Of a stretch of 24,326 nt of DNA, positions 21,629 to 24,326 are shown piece after piece. Made by a program: the position numbers and the translations under genes. Within the stretch, counting starts at the first letter, position 1. Each line of letters opens with the position of its first letter. The notes beneath the pieces are model-generated. The model worked only from the letters and a program-made list of their open reading frames with translations, ran no database searches and was not told the DNA's origin. The DNA is from CAYVJW01 sp964451885. Lineage in GTDB: Bacteria > Patescibacteriota > Gracilibacteria > UBA4473. Location: contig CAYVJW010000012.1 in NCBI GenBank assembly GCA_964451885.1, forward strand, positions 1 to 24,326, given 5' to 3'.

Positions 21629-22663
21629 TCAAAATAATTTTTCAATCATCTCCTCCGTTTTCTCCATCCCCAAACATCCGTCTGTGACCGACAGCCCTGG
21701 CACAATATCATCCATTGATTTCGCTTCTTTTAGGTTTTGTGCGCCATCAATCAGGAAACTCTCTACCATAAATCCCTTTACCATTTTGCCGATTTCCGGA
21801 TTTTTTTTCATTGATTCCAGTACTTCAAAGAGCACTGCTGGCTGACGGAGAGGATTTTTTTTTCCGGTTTCGGGATCAATAGAGTTATCGTGGGAAAGGT
21901 CGATGATAATCCCTGGGTTTTGTACATTCTTTTCTTTGAGAAGATTGGATGCTCTTTTTAGATGATCAAGATCATAATTTGTTTTTCCGCTTCCTCCCCG
22001 CAGGATCAGGTGGGCATGCGGGTTTCCAGAGGTTTTTATCTGCCGCCCGTGAAGGGCGTAAACGTGCGGATTTTGTGCGGCGATGATGGAGTTTACGGCG
22101 ACGGGAATATTGCCCGAGGTCGGATTTTTAAGGCCCGTCGGGTGCGGGATCATGGAGGCGAAAATGCGGTGTTCCTGGTCTTCGGAAGATCGCGCTCCGA
22201 TGGCAATCCAAGTGATCATGTCCACAAAATATCCGTCGTTATGGGTAAAGAGCGCTTCGTCGGCGATTGGAAGTCCCAGTTCCAGCACGCGGAGCATCAT
22301 TTCTCGACAGTAATAAATGCCGGCTTCCAGGTCAGATGTTCCGAACGGGTCGGGTTTATTGAGCGGACCGGTCCAGCCGATGGTGGTGCGTGGTTTTTGG
22401 GTGTAAATCCGGATAAGGATTTTTAGTTTATCTTTTACCTTTTCTTCTACGGCCTTTAACTTTTTAGCGTATTCTATCACAGCCGTGTTCGGCCAGGCGG
22501 AGCAGGGGCCGACAATGAAAAGTTTCCGGCCGTCTTTCCCTTCGAGAATATCATAAACTTCCTGCCGGTCTTTTTCGACTTGCTGTTTCATCTTCTCGGA
22601 AAGTGGGAGTTTTTCTTTGACTGTTTTCGGATGGGGGAGGGGTTTTTGGACAGTGTAGGCCAT
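21629..22663 (-). CDS. 3-deoxy-7-phosphoheptulonate synthase (DAHP synthase, class I AroFGH type)
   Basis: First step of the shikimate pathway: condenses phosphoenolpyruvate and erythrose 4-phosphate. The 344-aa protein matches the E. coli AroG/F/H type: VGPCS with metal ligand C54, RIYTQKPRTTIGW (85-97), GARSSEDQEHRIFAS (156-170), TGLKNPTSG, HLILRGG, DLSHDN with H258, FMVESFLIDGAQ with E301, and SVTDGCLG with the last metal Asp. The N-terminus is short, so feedback control by an aromatic amino acid cannot be judged. It supplies AroB, encoded 13 kb away in the same window. The coiled-coil gene follows closely and may be co-transcribed. The ATG at 22663 has no Shine-Dalgarno site. Confidence 0.95.
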   Translation of the reverse strand: MAYTVQKPLPHPKTVKEKLPLSEKMKQQVEKDRQEVYDILEGKDGRKLFIVGPCSAWPNTAVIEYAKKLKAVEEKVKDKLKILIRIYTQKPRTTIGWTGPLNKPDPFGTSDLEAGIYYCREMMLRVLELGLPIADEALFTHNDGYFVDMITWIAIGARSSEDQEHRIFASMIPHPTGLKNPTSGNIPVAVNSIIAAQNPHVYALHGRQIKTSGNPHAHLILRGGSGKTNYDLDHLKRASNLLKEKNVQNPGIIIDLSHDNSIDPETGKKNPLRQPAVLFEVLESMKKNPEIGKMVKGFMVESFLIDGAQNLKEAKSMDDIVPGLSVTDGCLGMEKTEEMIEKLF

Positions 22664-22728
22664 GAGGGAAAATTTAAGAATTTCTAATTTTCAAAAGTTG
22701 AGTATGGGGGGGATGTAGATAAAGTCAA

Positions 22729-22766
22729 GTTTACTAGTTGACGAGTTGGCGAACAAACGAGTAAAC
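22729..22766. promoter_or_regulatory. Dyad upstream of the nucleoside phosphorylase gene
   Basis: GTTTACTAGTT (22729-22739) and AACGAGTAAAC (22756-22766) are inverted repeats (10 of 11) with a 16-base spacer, ending 27 bases before the ATG at 22794. A possible -10 TATTAT lies at 22775-22780. It could be an operator or a leader hairpin. The inner ACGAGTTGGCGAAC recalls common intergenic filler repeats. Confidence 0.35.
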
Positions 22767-22793
22767 TGCAAACATATTATTAATTCAACAATT

Positions 22794-23549
22794 ATGAAAG
22801 CATTTATTGTCAGTTTCGGATTTGATGAAATGAAAGGGCTTGCTTCCGAGAAAGTTTTTACGGAATCCGGGGAAATCGAGGTTTTTCGAGGAGAGATTGA
22901 GGGGGAAAAAATAATAATCCTTCCTCGCCGGAGGCGGTCTTATGATGTTCTTCCGAGCCATATTAATTTTCTGGGGAACCTGACAGCTTTAAAGCAGCTG
23001 GGGGCGGATGCGGTGGTATCCCTTTCTACGGTAGGGGTTTTTGATCCGATGGTTGAGTTGGGGACGCCTATTGTTCCGGATGATGTTTTTTTTCCGGACA
23101 ACAGGCTACCGGATGGTAATTTATGTACGGTCTTCCAGAAGAGAGGAAAAGACTGCGGACATCTTATTGCGGATTCATTGTTTAATGAGGCCATAAATGA
23201 CGATCTATCGAGTATTTTTCCGGAAGCAGTTGCGGATGTGGTACATGTCCATTCCAGCGGTCCGAGATTTAATACCAAATCCGAGATTGCGTACTTTAAA
23301 AACGCGGGAGGAGCGGTTATTTCCCAGACAAGCGTCCCGGAAGCGGTGTTGGCCAATGAGCTTGAACTCCCTTACGGGCAGTTGCTTTTTGCGGTGGATT
23401 ATGTGAACGGGATTGAGACGGCTCCCGTGTCTTCCGATGAGCTGCAAAAAAACCTGCAAAAAAGCAAGGATGTTTTTGAGAGGGCTATCCGGGAGTTTAC
23501 GGCGATGAAGAAGCATTATAACTTTGAGAATGTGATACTTAGGTTTTGA
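22794..23549 (+). CDS. Purine nucleoside phosphorylase / methylthioadenosine phosphorylase family protein
   Basis: PNP/MTAP-family enzymes cleave a purine nucleoside or 5'-methylthioadenosine with phosphate. I start at the ATG at 22794 (MKAFIVSFGFDEMKG), giving 251 aa; the frame opens 16 codons earlier from a TTG. Visible features are LPSHINFLGNLTALKQLGAD (the H-x-INY-x-N-x-AL motif), VVSLSTVGVFDP, VPDDVFFPDNR, and SSGPRFNTKSEI, matching the EGPRFETRAE substrate/phosphate motif. Then SQTSVPEAVLANEL, close to the GMTxxPEAxLARE motif, and a conserved Asp in FAVDYVNGIE. Whether it prefers MTA, guanosine or another substrate cannot be told. It is a salvage function beside the purine synthesis gene purC elsewhere in the window. 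A short hairpin (AGGTTT/AAACCT, 23541-23554) spans the stop. Confidence 0.85.
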   Translation: MKAFIVSFGFDEMKGLASEKVFTESGEIEVFRGEIEGEKIIILPRRRRSYDVLPSHINFLGNLTALKQLGADAVVSLSTVGVFDPMVELGTPIVPDDVFFPDNRLPDGNLCTVFQKRGKDCGHLIADSLFNEAINDDLSSIFPEAVADVVHVHSSGPRFNTKSEIAYFKNAGGAVISQTSVPEAVLANELELPYGQLLFAVDYVNGIETAPVSSDELQKNLQKSKDVFERAIREFTAMKKHYNFENVILRF

Positions 23550-23557
23550 AACCTTTC

Positions 23558-23585
23558 TTGACATTTTTAGGTAAATCAGTATAAG
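23558..23585 (+). promoter_or_regulatory. Promoter of the glycine-zipper lipoprotein gene
   Basis: TTGACA (23558-23563), a 16-bp spacer and TATAAG (23580-23585) form one of the best promoters in the window. Transcription from about 23592 leaves a leader of about 130 nt that can fold (GCTGT with ACAGC; TGAAGGGA with TCCCTTTCA). No known riboswitch was recognised. Confidence 0.6.
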
Positions 23586-23710
23586 TAGTAAGCTGTTTTA
23601 TAAATCGTAGTTGTGAAGGGAGGTTTTTTCCTGCGGGAATAAAGTTTCTCTTCCTGCAATACAGCCAAGAGTGGAGAAAAATTCCCTTTCAGTCTAACCA
23701 AGTTCTATTG

Positions 23711-23715
23711 AGGAG
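23711..23715 (+). promoter_or_regulatory. Shine-Dalgarno site of the lipoprotein gene
   Basis: AGGAG ends 9 bases before the ATG at 23725. It is the only clear Shine-Dalgarno site seen before any gene here, which sets this gene apart from its neighbours. Confidence 0.7.
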
Positions 23716-23724
23716 TTTGAGACG

Positions 23725-24201
23725 ATGAACAGGAATACGAGTAAAAAGTTTGGTCGTGATTTGATGGTGGCCGTGTTGGCCGTGGCGCTTTCCGCGTGTG
23801 GTACCACTGGTGCAAACAAAGCGCAGAACTATGCCGGTAATGCCGCGTTGTTAGCCGGAGGTGCCGCATTAGCCTTTGGAGGTGGCAAAAACAAGGAGCT
23901 CAATGCTCTGATCGTGGCAGGGGTCGCCGGTACGGTGGGGTACATTGTCGGCAATGAGATGGACAAGGCAGACAAGGTGCAGTTGAACAACGTGCTGGAA
24001 ACCGGCCGGACTCGTCGTAAGGTGGCCTGGGTCAATCCCGACACCCGCGCTCGTTATGAGGTCACTCCGCAGCGGGCGGTTCGGCAGTCGAATGGCCGTG
24101 TATGCCGGAAGGTCAAGATCGCCGTCTTGATGAATGGTAAGCCACAGGAGGCCTACAAGAGGTTCTGCCGTGACTCTTACGGGGATTGGGTCCTTCAGTA
24201 G
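23725..24201 (+). CDS. Glycine-zipper surface lipoprotein (17-kDa surface-antigen type)
   Basis: 158 aa. The signal peptide MNRNTSKKFGRDLMVAVLAV ends in lipobox L22-S-A-C25. A Gly/Ala-rich glycine zipper follows (LLAGGAALAFGGG, then VAGVAGTVGYIVGNEMDKAD), and a C-terminal domain with WVNPDTRARYEVTP, SNGRVCRKVK and EAYKRFCRDSYGDWVLQ. That domain is typical of proteobacterial 17-kDa-antigen/Rick_17kDa-type outer-membrane lipoproteins, with two conserved cysteines. Its richer GC, different codon choice (CGC, GTG, GCC), Shine-Dalgarno site and strong promoter are unlike its neighbours. Either it was acquired by transfer, or the scaffold joins sequence from another organism near 23550-23600. Exact role unknown; such proteins are thought structural. 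Confidence 0.82.
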   Translation: MNRNTSKKFGRDLMVAVLAVALSACGTTGANKAQNYAGNAALLAGGAALAFGGGKNKELNALIVAGVAGTVGYIVGNEMDKADKVQLNNVLETGRTRRKVAWVNPDTRARYEVTPQRAVRQSNGRVCRKVKIAVLMNGKPQEAYKRFCRDSYGDWVLQ

Positions 24202-24240
24202 GGCTGACGGACTTCTTCGAAAAAATTTCCCCCTCTATTT

Positions 24241-24281
24241 CGGTTGGATTTGTCAGTGGCTATGCCGCTGCCTATTAACCG
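24241..24281. terminator. Hairpin downstream of the lipoprotein gene, possible terminator
   Basis: CGGTT (24241-24245) pairs with AACCG (24277-24281), and inside them AGTGGC (24255-24260) pairs with GCCGCT (24264-24269), one G-U. It lies 40 bases past the stop. An A-run, not a T-run, follows on +, so termination of the lipoprotein transcript is unproven. Confidence 0.3.
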
Positions 24282-24326
24282 AAAAACTCGCAGTATACAA
24301 TAAATAACATGTACTTGCAAGCCATT

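Noticed and set aside
23592..23710. A riboswitch in the leader of the lipoprotein gene
   Set aside because: Short complementary stretches exist, but no known aptamer core was recognised and no terminator or anti-terminator switch is evident.

Overview
The window looks like part of a genome from the Candidate Phyla Radiation (Patescibacteria). The shikimate and purine genes would fit a Peregrinibacteria-like lineage, but that placement is inference. The main pointers are an AT-leaning gene set with almost no Shine-Dalgarno sites, a prepilin peptidase next to a VirD4/TraG-like ATPase, and a very large exported protein whose N-terminus carries repeats resembling the 'AWSENIGW' motif. TGA ends rplC and the nucleoside phosphorylase gene and no gene has an internal TGA, so the UGA-glycine code of Gracilibacteria/Absconditabacteria is not used. 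The sequence is a scaffold: 100 Ns lie at 19381-19480.

Layout. Bases 1-56 look like the 3' tail of a group II intron on the + strand. On the - strand follow five genes of the S10 operon (rpsJ, rplC, rplD, rplW, rplB; 3017 down to 82), with a good promoter before rpsJ. purC (-) and a DsbA-like lipoprotein (+) diverge from a shared promoter region. Next is a DnaQ-type exonuclease fused to a DinG-like helicase that appears to have lost its ATPase motifs and carries in-frame palindromic repeats. On the - strand come a prepilin peptidase, aroB and def. A VirD4/TraG/HerA-like ATPase is on +. A - strand run follows: tRNA-Thr(GGT), trmD and two membrane proteins of unknown function. A 530-bp gene-free stretch rich in palindromes precedes a giant repeat-built surface protein (15062-21306, crossing the gap). 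After it come a small coiled-coil protein and a DAHP synthase (-), then an MTAP/PNP-family phosphorylase and a glycine-zipper lipoprotein (+) that looks proteobacterial.

How the parts relate. DAHP synthase and AroB are steps 1 and 2 of the shikimate pathway. PurC is a step of de novo purine synthesis, and the phosphorylase is a purine salvage enzyme. The DsbA-like lipoprotein could oxidise the paired cysteines that recur in the surface-protein domains. The strongest observations are: (1) the assembly gap is flanked on both sides by exactly 55 nt of perfect repeat, which predicts what is missing and shows that the apparent frame break is artificial; (2) the helicase looks catalytically dead; (3) palindromic repeats sit in frame inside two genes; (4) a repeat overlaps or follows the ends of two unrelated genes; (5) the last gene may be transferred or may be a chimeric join.
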